A stretch of DNA of 19,205 nt from NCBI GenBank assembly GCA_947570515.1, contig CANOUM010000011.1, positions 1 to 19,205 on the forward strand. Direction: 5' to 3'. The position numbers and the translations under genes are program-made. Under the pieces are notes generated by a model that was not told the DNA's origin, did no database searches, and worked only from the letters and a program-made list of their open reading frames with translations. Shown one piece after another: positions 1-7,291 of this stretch (positions within the stretch are counted from its first letter, which is position 1; each line of letters opens with the position of its first letter). The DNA is from an uncultured Clostridia bacterium (lineage in GTDB: Bacteria; Bacillota; Clostridia; Lachnospirales; Bianqueaceae).

Positions 1-1
1 A

Positions 2-343
2 ACTGATCGGGGCGATCTGGTGGCTTCCAAATCGGAAGAAATCATTGCGAATCTGTTGTTTTCGAGAGGGATTCGGTATGAATATGAAAAGCCGCTTGTG
101 ATTGGACGGTGGCATTTAAAGCCTGATTTTACAGTGTGGCGTAAAGATGGTACGATGCTGATATGGGAACATGCCGGTTTAATGCATCTGGAGGAGTATG
201 CTAAAAAATTTAGACAAAAGCTGAGGCTGTATGAGGAAGCTGGCTTTGTGCAGCAAAAGAATTTGATCATTACAATGGAGGAAAACGGAGCATTTAGCGC
301 GGAGGAAGCGCGCAGGATGATTCATTGGTATAAGCTAGAGTAG
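2..343 (+). CDS. C-terminal PD-(D/E)XK nuclease-like domain, 5'-truncated gene
   Basis: The reading frame is open from base 2, so this is the 3' end of a gene that starts before the window. A GTG at 20 could be read as a start, but no ribosome binding site precedes it and the frame continues upstream. The visible part of about 113 residues begins near a SKSEEIIANLL segment and continues with KPDFTVW and LIWEHAGLM. This order (Glu, then PDF, then a WEH strand) matches a restriction-endonuclease-like domain that I know from the C-termini of some Firmicute helicases and from small stand-alone proteins. Whether the full protein is a helicase cannot be seen. Nuclease activity is inferred from the motifs only. 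A hairpin repeat and a terminator follow the stop codon. Confidence 0.6.
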   Translation, partial: TDRGDLVASKSEEIIANLLFSRGIRYEYEKPLVIGRWHLKPDFTVWRKDGTMLIWEHAGLMHLEEYAKKFRQKLRLYEEAGFVQQKNLIITMEENGAFSAEEARRMIHWYKLE

Positions 344-344
344 G

Positions 345-394
345 GGGACGGATCTGAGAGTTTGGAAACTTTGCTCACGCAGGAGGTCCGTCCC
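345..394. repeat. Imperfect palindrome (possible REP-like repeat)
   Basis: GGGACGGA at 345-352 pairs with TCCGTCCC at 387-394 across a 34-base interior. It starts right after the stop codon of the preceding gene. No T-run follows it, so it is not a simple terminator. GGGACGG-type palindromes recur in Lachnospiraceae genomes and may be moved by Y1 (RAYT) transposases; that link is inference, since only one copy lies in this window. Confidence 0.4.
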
Positions 395-404
395 TATTAA
401 AGAG

Positions 405-446
405 AAAGAAACCGGTATTTTCCGGAAGAAATATACTGGTTTCTTT
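405..446. terminator. Bidirectional terminator between convergent genes
   Basis: AAAGAAACC at 405-413 pairs with GGTTTCTTT at 438-446. The stem extends inward with a G-T pair and several A-T pairs. T-rich tracts lie on the outer side of each arm on the respective strand. It sits between the convergent 3' ends of the nuclease-domain gene (+) and the MFS gene (-) and can serve both. Confidence 0.65.
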
Positions 447-471
447 TGCTAAATTAAGTATATGGCGTGTT

Positions 472-1683
472 TTATTTTGCTGTTTTCCCTGCTATGGGAA
501 GTAAAAACAGAGCAGGCAATAATAAAAGGGCAGTGCAGATAAGTCCCCATGACACAGAAAATTGCTGTGCTATCAGTCCGACAAGAGGACCGCCTATGAT
601 TTGGCCGAATGCGTCTAATTGGCCGTTAGTAGAGAATACAGTCGCCCGCATCTTTTCTTCTACATGCTCATTCATCCATGCTGCCAGAATGGGCTCCTTT
701 AAGCTGCGCATGAGACCGGTTATTAAATATACGACCAAGACAAACCAAAAGCTTTTTCCCAGTGCAAACAGGATCAGCCCTGCAATATATCCGGCACTTG
801 TAAGAAAGACTACACCAGTGCGACTGGCACTTCCTCTTTTTTCAAGATAGGTAATCAGGACTTGTGAGGTTAAAATACCAAGCGCGCTACCGAGTAAACT
901 CATAACGCCGAACCAAGTGACGCTGTTAAGCAGTCCCAATGATGGCATCAGAGTATCTTCCAGAAAGTGAGCGGTAGAAAGCCGGTCAAATCCTTCGCTG
1001 GCCAGACCGCCGCAAAAAGTAATGGCCAGCAGTGCGAGGAGTACCGGTGCTCTCTTGATAAAAGTTAAATTTACCTTGAACAGTTCCAGCATATCTGAAA
1101 ATAGATTGCTGCCTTTTTCTTGGGCGGGAGAAAAGTTGGTCTCCGGCATGATGCGCAGCAATGCGAGACCAAGGAGAAGGCATAGAATCCCTGCTGAGAC
1201 AATGGGGAGCTGTAAATCTAAATTACCAAGCAGAGTGCCGAGCACGACACCAAGTATACCGCCGGCTTGAGCGATTTGAGCACCGCGCAGGAAGATCTTA
1301 TCCATAGAACGACTTCGTTCTTCAGAAGAAATCCAGGCTTCCAAAGCACCACTGATAAAAGTATCCCCACAGCCCCAGATAATTTGAGCAAGCAGTACCG
1401 TTCCAAACCACGGAAGAGAGCCTTCCAATATGAAACCGGCGCCATATAAAAATATACCGATCAAAACAGAGCGCCGCCGGCTATAAAGATCCGCTACTAC
1501 GCCGGTAGGAATTTCAAGTATAAAACAGGATGTTTCCAGAACTGTCCCCACCAGCACAAGCTGAAAAGCGTTTAAGCTAACCACTTCTAAATGATATACT
1601 AAAGAAAGTACAGTGGCCATTGAAAACAATAGGGAAAAACAAAACTTAAATAACAGATACACAGAATAAGCTTTAAAGCGCAT
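472..1683 (-). CDS. MFS transporter, DHA3/tetracycline-efflux-like
   Basis: A 403-residue, very hydrophobic protein with about 12 membrane segments, the usual size for a major facilitator drug/proton antiporter. The loop between segments 2 and 3 reads EIPTGVVADLYSRRRS (about residues 57-72), the conserved G-x-x-x-D-x-x-x-R-R-R motif A. The general pattern resembles the family often labelled tetracycline-resistance-like MFS in Clostridia and Bacilli. It probably exports a toxic compound from the cytoplasmic membrane, but the substrate cannot be read from sequence. The ATG at 1683 has AAGGAGA (1692-1698) at good spacing. The gene is alone on its strand and has its own promoter, palindrome and short leader ORF upstream, suggesting inducible expression. 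No regulator gene lies adjacent. Confidence 0.85.
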   Translation of the reverse strand: MRFKAYSVYLLFKFCFSLLFSMATVLSLVYHLEVVSLNAFQLVLVGTVLETSCFILEIPTGVVADLYSRRRSVLIGIFLYGAGFILEGSLPWFGTVLLAQIIWGCGDTFISGALEAWISSEERSRSMDKIFLRGAQIAQAGGILGVVLGTLLGNLDLQLPIVSAGILCLLLGLALLRIMPETNFSPAQEKGSNLFSDMLELFKVNLTFIKRAPVLLALLAITFCGGLASEGFDRLSTAHFLEDTLMPSLGLLNSVTWFGVMSLLGSALGILTSQVLITYLEKRGSASRTGVVFLTSAGYIAGLILFALGKSFWFVLVVYLITGLMRSLKEPILAAWMNEHVEEKMRATVFSTNGQLDAFGQIIGGPLVGLIAQQFSVSWGLICTALLLLPALFLLPIAGKTAK

Positions 1684-1749
1684 ATAAACATTCTCCTTTA
1701 CAAATGATATGCTCTGTGAATCTTTTACAACAATTAGTATAATCTGGTT

Positions 1750-1821
1750 TTATCGAAAAAGATCCTTCAAAGCATGAGTGGTTTTTAAATAAGATGTGTA
1801 CTGACTTTTTGAGACTAACAT
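1750..1821 (-). CDS. 23-codon ORF in the MFS leader (candidate leader peptide)
   Basis: Reading on the minus strand, an AGGAGG at 1830-1835 lies eight bases before ATG 1821. The ORF begins MLVSKSQYTS, ends in DLFR and stops with TAA at 1752-1750. The Shine-Dalgarno is better than that of most genes here, and the ORF lies between the mapped promoter and the MFS start, 66 bases upstream of it. Short translated leaders regulate some antibiotic-resistance genes by ribosome stalling, which is one reading. The other is that it is the 5' remnant of a longer lost gene. I see no strong alternating hairpins between it and the MFS ribosome binding site. Confidence 0.4.
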   Translation of the reverse strand: MLVSKSQYTSYLKTTHALKDLFR

Positions 1822-1850
1822 TGCAAATACCTCCTGAATTTATAAAATAT

Positions 1851-1874
1851 CACTGAACCAAGTGTAGTTCAGTG
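1851..1874. promoter_or_regulatory. Palindromic operator candidate for the MFS gene
   Basis: A perfect 8-bp inverted repeat, CACTGAAC (1851-1858) and GTTCAGTG (1867-1874), with an 8-bp spacer. It begins exactly where transcription from the promoter at 1879-1907 should start. Size and position fit a TetR-type dimer site. It could instead form a 5'-terminal RNA hairpin. Confidence 0.5.
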
Positions 1875-1878
1875 TTTG

Positions 1879-1907
1879 ATTATGGCATCTATCGTAGTTT
1901 TTGTCAA
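1879..1907 (-). promoter_or_regulatory. Sigma-A promoter for the MFS gene
   Basis: On the minus strand a perfect TTGACA (1907-1902) is followed after exactly 17 bases by CATAAT (1884-1879). The predicted start is near 1872, at the edge of the palindrome. This is one of the strongest promoter matches in the window. Confidence 0.75.
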
Positions 1908-1934
1908 TCTGGTTTGACGGGAGAAAAAGTAAGC

Positions 1935-2219
1935 TTAGTAGTGGAAAACAGTCTGGCTGATCAAATAACGGATATAAAAAGCAATATTAGTAGTGGTATA
2001 TGAGCGGCCGATTCTAAAAACGGGGAAGATGAGCTGAATTATCAGTGGAATATGTGGATAATAAAAGAAAACAACGGGTAAATTATCAGTGATCAAACGC
2101 TAAAAAAACATTTTGAATGAGATTTGCAGATTTGTAATCAGTGGAAATTTAAACATAATTTGAAACCACGGATAGTGTATCAGCGAATCGATCATAAATA
2201 ACAAGAAACCACGGGTAAG
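1935..2219. repeat. Degenerate 42-52 bp tandem repeat in a gene-free stretch
   Basis: The stretch from 1908 to 2273 has no gene I can support. Within it, a motif like TTATCAGTGG recurs at about 1935, 1987, 2039, 2083, 2135 and 2177, with steps of 52, 52, 44, 52 and 42 bases. Three units also carry a second block resembling GAAACCACGGGTAA (near 2068, 2162 and 2205). The units are diverged and AT-rich. The blocks GTGG and CCAC could pair within a unit. A perfect DnaA-box sequence lies at 2053-2061. Function is unknown; it may be a decayed array or spaced protein-binding sites. Confidence 0.4.
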
Positions 2220-2273
2220 TCACGAAATGTTACCATATTTCACAAATAAATAGAGAAAAATTCCAAAAAGCTC

Positions 2274-2302
2274 TTTACAAATGGGACTAGATGTGATAAA
2301 GT
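2274..2302 (+). promoter_or_regulatory. Promoter of tRNA-Lys
   Basis: TTTACA at 2274-2279, a 17-base spacer, then TAAAGT at 2297-2302. The 12 bases AGATGTGATAAA at 2289-2300 are identical, and at the same offset from the -35 box, to those in the second promoter at the right end of the window. That supports a shared stable-RNA promoter type. Confidence 0.55.
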
Positions 2303-2320
2303 ATAGAACGCATGAGAAAT

Positions 2321-2393
2321 GGGCCGCTAGCTCAGCCGGTAGAGCACTGGACTTTTAATCCAGGTGTCGGGGGTTCGAATCCCCCGCGGCTCA
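2321..2393 (+). tRNA. tRNA-Lys (anticodon TTT)
   Basis: A 73-nt cloverleaf. The acceptor GGGCCGC pairs with GCGGCTC (one G-U), with discriminator A at 2393. The D arm contains GCTCAGCCGGTAGAGC, the anticodon stem CTGGA/TCCAG encloses the loop CTTTTAA giving anticodon TTT, and the T arm has GGGGGTTCGAATCCCCC. The 3' CCA is not encoded. It has its own promoter and a strong terminator, so it is a single-gene unit. Confidence 0.97.
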
Positions 2394-2397
2394 TGCA

Positions 2398-2430
2398 AAA
2401 ACCCGCTTGAACAGCGGGTTTTATTTTTTT
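2398..2430 (+). terminator. Rho-independent terminator of tRNA-Lys
   Basis: A perfect 10-bp stem, AAAACCCGCT (2398-2407) with AGCGGGTTTT (2413-2422), has a 5-nt loop and runs into TTTTATTTTTTT. It closes the tRNA-Lys unit five bases after the mature end. Confidence 0.9.
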
Positions 2431-2439
2431 ATAAATCTC

Positions 2440-2500
2440 TTGATAAACGCCCGATTTTATTAGATAATAAACCCAAAGAAAGTCTCAGCAGATCAGATCT
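2440..2500 (+). promoter_or_regulatory. Promoter and candidate operator of the hexuronate operon
   Basis: TTGATA (2440-2445), a 17-base spacer and GATAAT (2463-2468) form a good sigma-A promoter 60 bases before uxuA. Downstream, at 2490-2500, lies the perfect palindrome AGATC-A-GATCT, placed where a repressor could block elongation. Hexuronate genes are commonly controlled by GntR or LacI family repressors, but none is encoded here, so the operator call is inference. Confidence 0.5.
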
Positions 2501-2527
2501 CTAAAATAAAAGCAGGAGGGACACGCA

Positions 2528-3601
2528 ATGCAAATGACATTTCGGTGGTATGGCGAGGGCAACGATAGCATTACGCCGCAGCAAATCAAGCAGATTCCAG
2601 GGGTTACAGGGCTCGTATGGGCGCTGCACCATAAGCAGGCAGGCGAAGTGTGGGAGATAGAAGAAATAGAAGAGGCGCGAAAACAGATCGAGAGCGCCGG
2701 CTTTCATATGGAAGTAGTAGAAAGCGTCAATGTCCATGATGATATCAAAATCGGCCGCCCCAGCCGTGACCAATACATTGAGAACTATAAAACAACGCTG
2801 CGCAATCTGGCTCAATTCGGCGTCAAGGTTGTCACATACAATTTCATGCCCATTTTTGACTGGACCAGAACCGATCTGTATCATCCCATGGCAGACGGAT
2901 CAACGGCCCTTTTTTATCAAAAAGAGTTAATCAAAGAGGACCCCGAAGAAATGGCACGCTACATTATTAACGAATGCCAGGGCTTCACCATGCCAGGGTG
3001 GGAGCCCGAGCGTCTGGCAAAGCTGTACGAGCTCTTTGAAGCATACCGCTCAGTAACCAAAGAAAAGCTTTGGGAAAATCTGCGTTATTTTCTCGAAAAA
3101 ATCATGCCCATCTGCCATGAAACAGGCATCAAGATGGCCATTCATCAGGACGACCCGCCGTGGGACATTTTCGGACTGCCCCGTCTGCTCGTAGACAAAG
3201 AATCCATTGGCCGCCTTCTTACCATGGTAGATGATCCATATAACTGCCTATGCCTGTGTTCCGGATCCTTAGGAGCCAACCCAGCCAACAACGTCGCCGA
3301 CATCATCCGCACCTATTGTGACAGAATTGCATTTGCCCACATTCGCAACGTAAAACATTTTGAAAACGGAGATTTCACAGAAGCATCCCACCGAGACTGC
3401 GACGGAGACGTAGGCATCCTCGAAATTGTCAAGGCATACCATGACTGCGGTTATACCGGCTATGTAAGACCCGATCACGGCCGCCATATCTGGAGCGAAA
3501 AATGCAGGCCGGGCTATGGCCTGTATGACAGGGCGCTGGGAGTCATGTATTTGTGGGGATGCTGGGACATGCTCGAAAAGCTGGCGGAGGCAGACAAATG
3601 A
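2528..3601 (+). CDS. uxuA: D-mannonate dehydratase
   Basis: The enzyme removes water from D-mannonate to give 2-keto-3-deoxy-D-gluconate, the last dedicated step of glucuronate breakdown, in the cytoplasm. The protein has 357 residues, normal for Gram-positive UxuA. It begins MQMTFRWYGEGND and carries family signatures: GVTGLVWALH (25-34), IHQDDPP (205-211), CSGS (244-247), HIRNVK (271-276), FTEASHRD (283-290) and RPDHGRH (314-320); the His, Asp and Cys residues among them are those expected to bind the divalent metal and substrate. AGGAGG at 2514-2519 sits 8 bases before the ATG. The stop overlaps the uxaC start in an ATGA arrangement, so translation is probably coupled. It is the first gene of the operon. 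Confidence 0.95.
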   Translation: MQMTFRWYGEGNDSITPQQIKQIPGVTGLVWALHHKQAGEVWEIEEIEEARKQIESAGFHMEVVESVNVHDDIKIGRPSRDQYIENYKTTLRNLAQFGVKVVTYNFMPIFDWTRTDLYHPMADGSTALFYQKELIKEDPEEMARYIINECQGFTMPGWEPERLAKLYELFEAYRSVTKEKLWENLRYFLEKIMPICHETGIKMAIHQDDPPWDIFGLPRLLVDKESIGRLLTMVDDPYNCLCLCSGSLGANPANNVADIIRTYCDRIAFAHIRNVKHFENGDFTEASHRDCDGDVGILEIVKAYHDCGYTGYVRPDHGRHIWSEKCRPGYGLYDRALGVMYLWGCWDMLEKLAEADK

Positions 3602-5016
3602 ATACATTTATGAACGAAGACTTTCTGCTCACAACAGAAACCGCCAAAAAACTTTATCACGAAACCGCCAAACAGCTTCCCATACTGGATTATCATTGTC
3701 ATATTTCGCCGCAGGACATTGCAGAAGACCGGCATTTTGAAACCATTACGCAGCTGTGGCTGGAAGCCGATCATTACAAATGGCGATTGCTGCGCGCAAA
3801 CGGAGCCGATGAAGCCTATATCACCGGCAAAGCCGGAAAAAGGACGAGCGATCGAGAAAAGTTCAGGGCTTTTGCCCGCGTCATGCCAAAGCTCATCGGC
3901 AACCCCATGTACCACTGGAGCCATCTGGAGCTGCGCAGAGTGTTTAATATAGAAGAGATTCTGACGCCAGAACAGGCAGACACGATCTATGATCAATGCA
4001 ATGAAATGCTAAAAGAAAATTCGGCGCGCAGTTTTATGGAAAAGTTTAACGTCAAAGCCATTTGTACGACAGACGATCCCATTGACGATCTGCAATGGCA
4101 TAAGCAGTTAGCAAACGATGCTTCCTTTAAAATTAAAGTGCTGCCCACATTCCGACCGGACAAAGCGATCAATCTGGATAAACCCGGGTTCAGGGGGTAT
4201 ATCGGACAGCTATCGGCCGTATGCGGCCGCCCCCTGACCAGTGCCCGAGAGGTGGCAGAAGCGCTTGCAGAGCGAATCGACTATTTTGCCGCTTGCGGCT
4301 GTCTGGGAGCCGATCATGGTCTGGATTACTGCATGTATGCTGAGCCCAATGTGCAGGAAGCGGAGAAAGGCTTTGCAGCAGCAATGCAGGGCGAGAGGGT
4401 AGAGCCAGCACAGGGTGATGCGTATAAAACGCTGCTCACCGTCTTTTGTGCCAAACAATATGCCAAAAAGAACTGGGTCATGCAGCTTCATTTTGGATGC
4501 CTGCGCAATGTTAATGCAAAGCAATACAAATTGCTGGGGCCGGATACAGGTTATGATGCAGTCAATCCGGCTTCCGGTGTGCAAAATCTGGCCCCGCTTC
4601 TAAACGAGATGACAGAGAATCAGGGGCTGCCCAAAATGATTGTGTATTCTTTAAATCCGGGAGATAATACGGCAATCGATTCCATTATCGGCTGCTTTCA
4701 GGCGGGAGAGATGCCCGGCAAGCTGCAGCATGGCAGCGCCTGGTGGTTTAACGATCATTTGGACGGAATGCACGTGCAGCTAAAAAGTCTGGCTGCCTGC
4801 GGCGTATTAGGCGATTTCATTGGCATGCTCACAGACTCGCGATCCTTTTTAAGCTATACACGTCATGAATATTTTCGCCGCCTGCTCTGCAGCATGATCG
4901 GCGAGTGGGTCGAAAGCGGACAATATCCAAATGACGAGAAGCAGCTGCACAAGCTGGTAGCAGACATATGCTACCACAATGTAAATCGGTATTTTGGATT
5001 TGAAGGAGAGAGCTGA
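3598..5016 (+). CDS. uxaC: Glucuronate isomerase (uronate isomerase)
   Basis: Interconverts D-glucuronate and D-fructuronate (and galacturonate and tagaturonate), the entry step of the pathway. From ATG 3598 the protein has 472 residues, the normal family length. Amidohydrolase-type metal motif HCH is at 33-35 (LDYHCHISPQDIAED), followed by CTTDDPIDDLQWH (about 156-168), VLPTFRPDKA (181-190), MQLHFGCLRN, AWWFNDHLDGM and LTDSRSFLSYTRHEYFRR. An in-frame ATG at 3553 would add 15 residues, but these lie inside uxuA and have no ribosome binding site. GGAGG at 3586-3590 fits the 3598 start, which overlaps the uxuA stop by four bases. A further ATG at 3610 is a weaker alternative. Confidence 0.95.
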   Translation: MNTFMNEDFLLTTETAKKLYHETAKQLPILDYHCHISPQDIAEDRHFETITQLWLEADHYKWRLLRANGADEAYITGKAGKRTSDREKFRAFARVMPKLIGNPMYHWSHLELRRVFNIEEILTPEQADTIYDQCNEMLKENSARSFMEKFNVKAICTTDDPIDDLQWHKQLANDASFKIKVLPTFRPDKAINLDKPGFRGYIGQLSAVCGRPLTSAREVAEALAERIDYFAACGCLGADHGLDYCMYAEPNVQEAEKGFAAAMQGERVEPAQGDAYKTLLTVFCAKQYAKKNWVMQLHFGCLRNVNAKQYKLLGPDTGYDAVNPASGVQNLAPLLNEMTENQGLPKMIVYSLNPGDNTAIDSIIGCFQAGEMPGKLQHGSAWWFNDHLDGMHVQLKSLAACGVLGDFIGMLTDSRSFLSYTRHEYFRRLLCSMIGEWVESGQYPNDEKQLHKLVADICYHNVNRYFGFEGES

Positions 5017-5018
5017 AT

Positions 5019-6605
5019 ATGAAGCTGTCATTAAAATCTATTCAAAACCCGAAAGATTGGGACGGATATCAAATGCCGGCATTTGAGCCGCAGCAAATCA
5101 TTGAAAACACCAAGAAGAGCCCGCGCTGGCTGCACTTTGGCGCCGGCAACATTTTTCGTATTTTCCCGGCAGTGCTGTGTCAGACGCTCATAGAGAGTCA
5201 AAAGCTCACTACCGGCATCATCTGCTGCGAAAGCTATGATGAAGAAATTGTCACCCGAAGCCTTCGGCCTTATGACAATCTTGTCATCGGGGTCACGCTG
5301 CATGCGGGCGGCTCGATGCGCAAGCAGGTCATTGCCTCCATAGCAGAAAGCCTTGTCCTCAGTCAGGATCAGAAACGGATCTCTGAGATCTTCAGCGCGC
5401 CATCGCTGCAGATGGTCTCCTTGACCATCACCGAAAAAGGCTATGCCCTCCGAGATGCCTCACAGAATCTGATACCCGATATCGCGCATGATATGCAAAA
5501 CGGTCCGGGCAGCTGCAGAAGCCTTATGGGGCAGCTCACTGCACTCTGCATCAGCAGGCGCGCCGCATGCGGCAAACCATTGGCGCTGGTCAGTATGGAC
5601 AATTGCTCTCATAATGGGGAGAAGCTCCGGCAAGCGATGATGGAGATAGCAAGCATCTGGTGTGATAACGGAAAAATCAGTCAAGAGGACTATGCCTATC
5701 TGCAAAACGAAATTTCATTTCCATGGACGATGATTGATAAAATTACACCTCGGCCAAACCCAGCTGTTGAGAAGGAGCTGGCAGCCGATGGGATAGAAGA
5801 CCTTCAGCCCATTGTGACGGCAAAAGGAACACACACAGCAGCCTTTGTCAACGCCGAAGCGGCGCAGTATCTGGTCGTCGAAGATTGGTTCCCGAACGGG
5901 CGACCGCCGTTGGAGGAGGCTGGCGTGATCATGACAACGCGGGACACTGTCAATCAGGTAGAAAAAATGAAGGTTTCTACCTGTCTCAATCCGCTGCACA
6001 CCTGCTTGGCCATATATGGCTGCTTGTTAGGCTACACTTCAATAGCCGATGAAATGAAGGATCCGGAGCTGCGTCGTTTTATCACACAGATGAGTGAAGA
6101 GGAAGGGATGCCATTTGTAACCAATCCGGGCGTCATAGATCCGCGGCATTTTTTGGAAGAAGTCCTTACCCAGCGCCTACCCAATCCGTTCATGCCCGAT
6201 ACGCCGCAGCGTATCGCGACCGACACATCACAAAAGCTGGCGGTGCGCTTTGGTGAAACGATCAAGGCTTGGTCAGCCGCGCAGAAGTCTTCGTCTAAGC
6301 CGCTGAAGTTTATTCCGCTTGTATTGGCAGGCTGGCTTCGATATCTGATCGGGGTGGACGATCAAGGAAATGCTATGCTGCTCAGTCCGGATCCGCTTTT
6401 GTCCATGCTGCAGACGATAGTTGGCGGCTGGAAACCGGGAGAGCCGTTTGAGGAAGAAAGACTGCGGCCGCTCCTGCAAAATACCGTCATTTTCGGTGTC
6501 GATCTGGAGCAGGTTGGATTAGCCGATCCCGTTATTCGGTATTTTAAGGAGATGATGACGGGAGCTGGCGCTGTGCGCGCCGTACTAAAAAAGTATGTAG
6601 GATAA
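5019..6605 (+). CDS. uxuB: Fructuronate reductase (D-mannonate oxidoreductase), mannitol dehydrogenase family
   Basis: Reduces D-fructuronate to D-mannonate with NADH, linking the UxaC and UxuA reactions. The 528-residue protein belongs to the polyol/mannitol dehydrogenase family: dinucleotide-binding HFGAGNIFR (39-47), MDNCSHNG (193-200), FPWTMIDKITPRP (234-246), LVVEDWFPNGRPPLE (about 285-299) and the catalytic region KVSTCLNPLHT (318-328) with its Lys, Asn and His. AAGGAG at 5003-5008 lies inside the uxaC end, and only two bases separate the uxaC stop from this ATG. A tagaturonate reductase (UxaB) role is less likely beside uxuA. The downstream kinase and aldolase (kdgK, kdgA) and a uronate transporter are not in the window. 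Confidence 0.92.
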   Translation: MKLSLKSIQNPKDWDGYQMPAFEPQQIIENTKKSPRWLHFGAGNIFRIFPAVLCQTLIESQKLTTGIICCESYDEEIVTRSLRPYDNLVIGVTLHAGGSMRKQVIASIAESLVLSQDQKRISEIFSAPSLQMVSLTITEKGYALRDASQNLIPDIAHDMQNGPGSCRSLMGQLTALCISRRAACGKPLALVSMDNCSHNGEKLRQAMMEIASIWCDNGKISQEDYAYLQNEISFPWTMIDKITPRPNPAVEKELAADGIEDLQPIVTAKGTHTAAFVNAEAAQYLVVEDWFPNGRPPLEEAGVIMTTRDTVNQVEKMKVSTCLNPLHTCLAIYGCLLGYTSIADEMKDPELRRFITQMSEEEGMPFVTNPGVIDPRHFLEEVLTQRLPNPFMPDTPQRIATDTSQKLAVRFGETIKAWSAAQKSSSKPLKFIPLVLAGWLRYLIGVDDQGNAMLLSPDPLLSMLQTIVGGWKPGEPFEEERLRPLLQNTVIFGVDLEQVGLADPVIRYFKEMMTGAGAVRAVLKKYVG

Positions 6606-6606
6606 G

Positions 6607-6619
6607 ACCGCAAAGCGGT
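6607..6619. repeat. Small intergenic hairpin between uxuB and trmB
   Basis: ACCGC-AAA-GCGGT, a perfect 5-bp stem in the 29-base gap, just before the trmB Shine-Dalgarno (AAAGGGA, 6620-6626). It lacks a T-run and is not a terminator, so trmB may be read as the last gene of the uronate transcript. A comparable short hairpin lies at 12997-13009. Confidence 0.35.
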
Positions 6620-6634
6620 AAAGGGAAATAGTTT

Positions 6635-7291
6635 ATGAGAATACGATATTTGAAAAATACAGAAGAAATACTGGCGAAATCGCCATTTGTCATAGCGGAT
6701 CCGGCGCAGCGCAGGGGGGAGTGGCGTGAGGCGCCGAAGCAGCCGCTTTGCTTAGAAATTGGCTGTGGAAAAGGAAAGTTTATTAAAGAAATGGCGCGTA
6801 TGCATCCGGAGGGGCTGTGGATCGGAGATGAACGGGTGTCGACGATCTTGGCACGCGCGGCCGGGCAGTTGGATATGGAGACGGATCATAATATCCGGCT
6901 TATTCGCTGGGATGCACAGGAGCTGGATCAGGTGTTTGCTGAGGGAGAGCTCAGCTGCATTTATTTGAATTTCAGTGATCCCTGGCCGAAAGAAAAGCAT
7001 GCAAAAAGAAGACTGACATCAGAACGGTTTTTGCCGCTCTATGCCCGTCTTCTGGATGAGGAAGGATGGCTTGCCTTTAAAACGGATAATGATGCTTTAT
7101 TTGCTTTTTCGGTGGAAAGTTTTCGGTCGCACGGCTGGAGCATTGCAGAGATGAGCGATGACCTGCATCATAGTGATTATCTTGAAGGAAATGTCATGAC
7201 AGAGTATGAAGAAAATTTTGTCAGACTGGGAAAAAATATTCATTATCTAAAGGCGCGTCCGCCGAAGCTTACGGAAGCAGGCGAATCATAA
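6635..7291 (+). CDS. trmB: tRNA (guanine-46-N7)-methyltransferase
   Basis: Methylates N7 of G46 in the variable loop of tRNAs using S-adenosylmethionine. The 218-residue protein has the class I methyltransferase motif EIGCGKG (41-47), the TrmB signature NFSDPWPKEKHAKRRLT (112-128) and the C-terminal TEYE (189-192) that contacts substrate. Length is typical. AAAGGGA precedes the ATG at 6635. It follows uxuB by 29 bases without a terminator; being a housekeeping gene it may have its own promoter, but none is obvious in the gap. Its last 23 bases overlap the end of the opposing CPBP gene, leaving no room for a conventional terminator. Confidence 0.95.
   Translation: MRIRYLKNTEEILAKSPFVIADPAQRRGEWREAPKQPLCLEIGCGKGKFIKEMARMHPEGLWIGDERVSTILARAAGQLDMETDHNIRLIRWDAQELDQVFAEGELSCIYLNFSDPWPKEKHAKRRLTSERFLPLYARLLDEEGWLAFKTDNDALFAFSVESFRSHGWSIAEMSDDLHHSDYLEGNVMTEYEENFVRLGKNIHYLKARPPKLTEAGES

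Noticed and set aside
20..22. GTG at 20 as the true start of the first gene
   Set aside because: The frame is open to the window edge, no Shine-Dalgarno precedes it, and the domain is known as a C-terminal module.
467..850. 127-codon plus-strand ORF opposite the MFS gene
   Set aside because: It is a shadow of the MFS coding region; the minus-strand protein has clear family motifs and a ribosome binding site, and this ORF has neither.
1935..2219. Replication origin at the DnaA box and repeats
   Set aside because: Only one perfect box, no dnaA, rep or parAB gene and no box cluster.
3553..3597. Upstream start for uxaC
   Set aside because: The added 15 residues overlap the uxuA C-terminus and lack a ribosome binding site; ATG 3598 has GGAGG and the ATGA overlap.
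2528..6605. Complete glucuronate catabolism in one operon
   Set aside because: Kinase, aldolase, transporter and regulator genes are not in the window, so only the three isomerase, reductase and dehydratase steps are supported.
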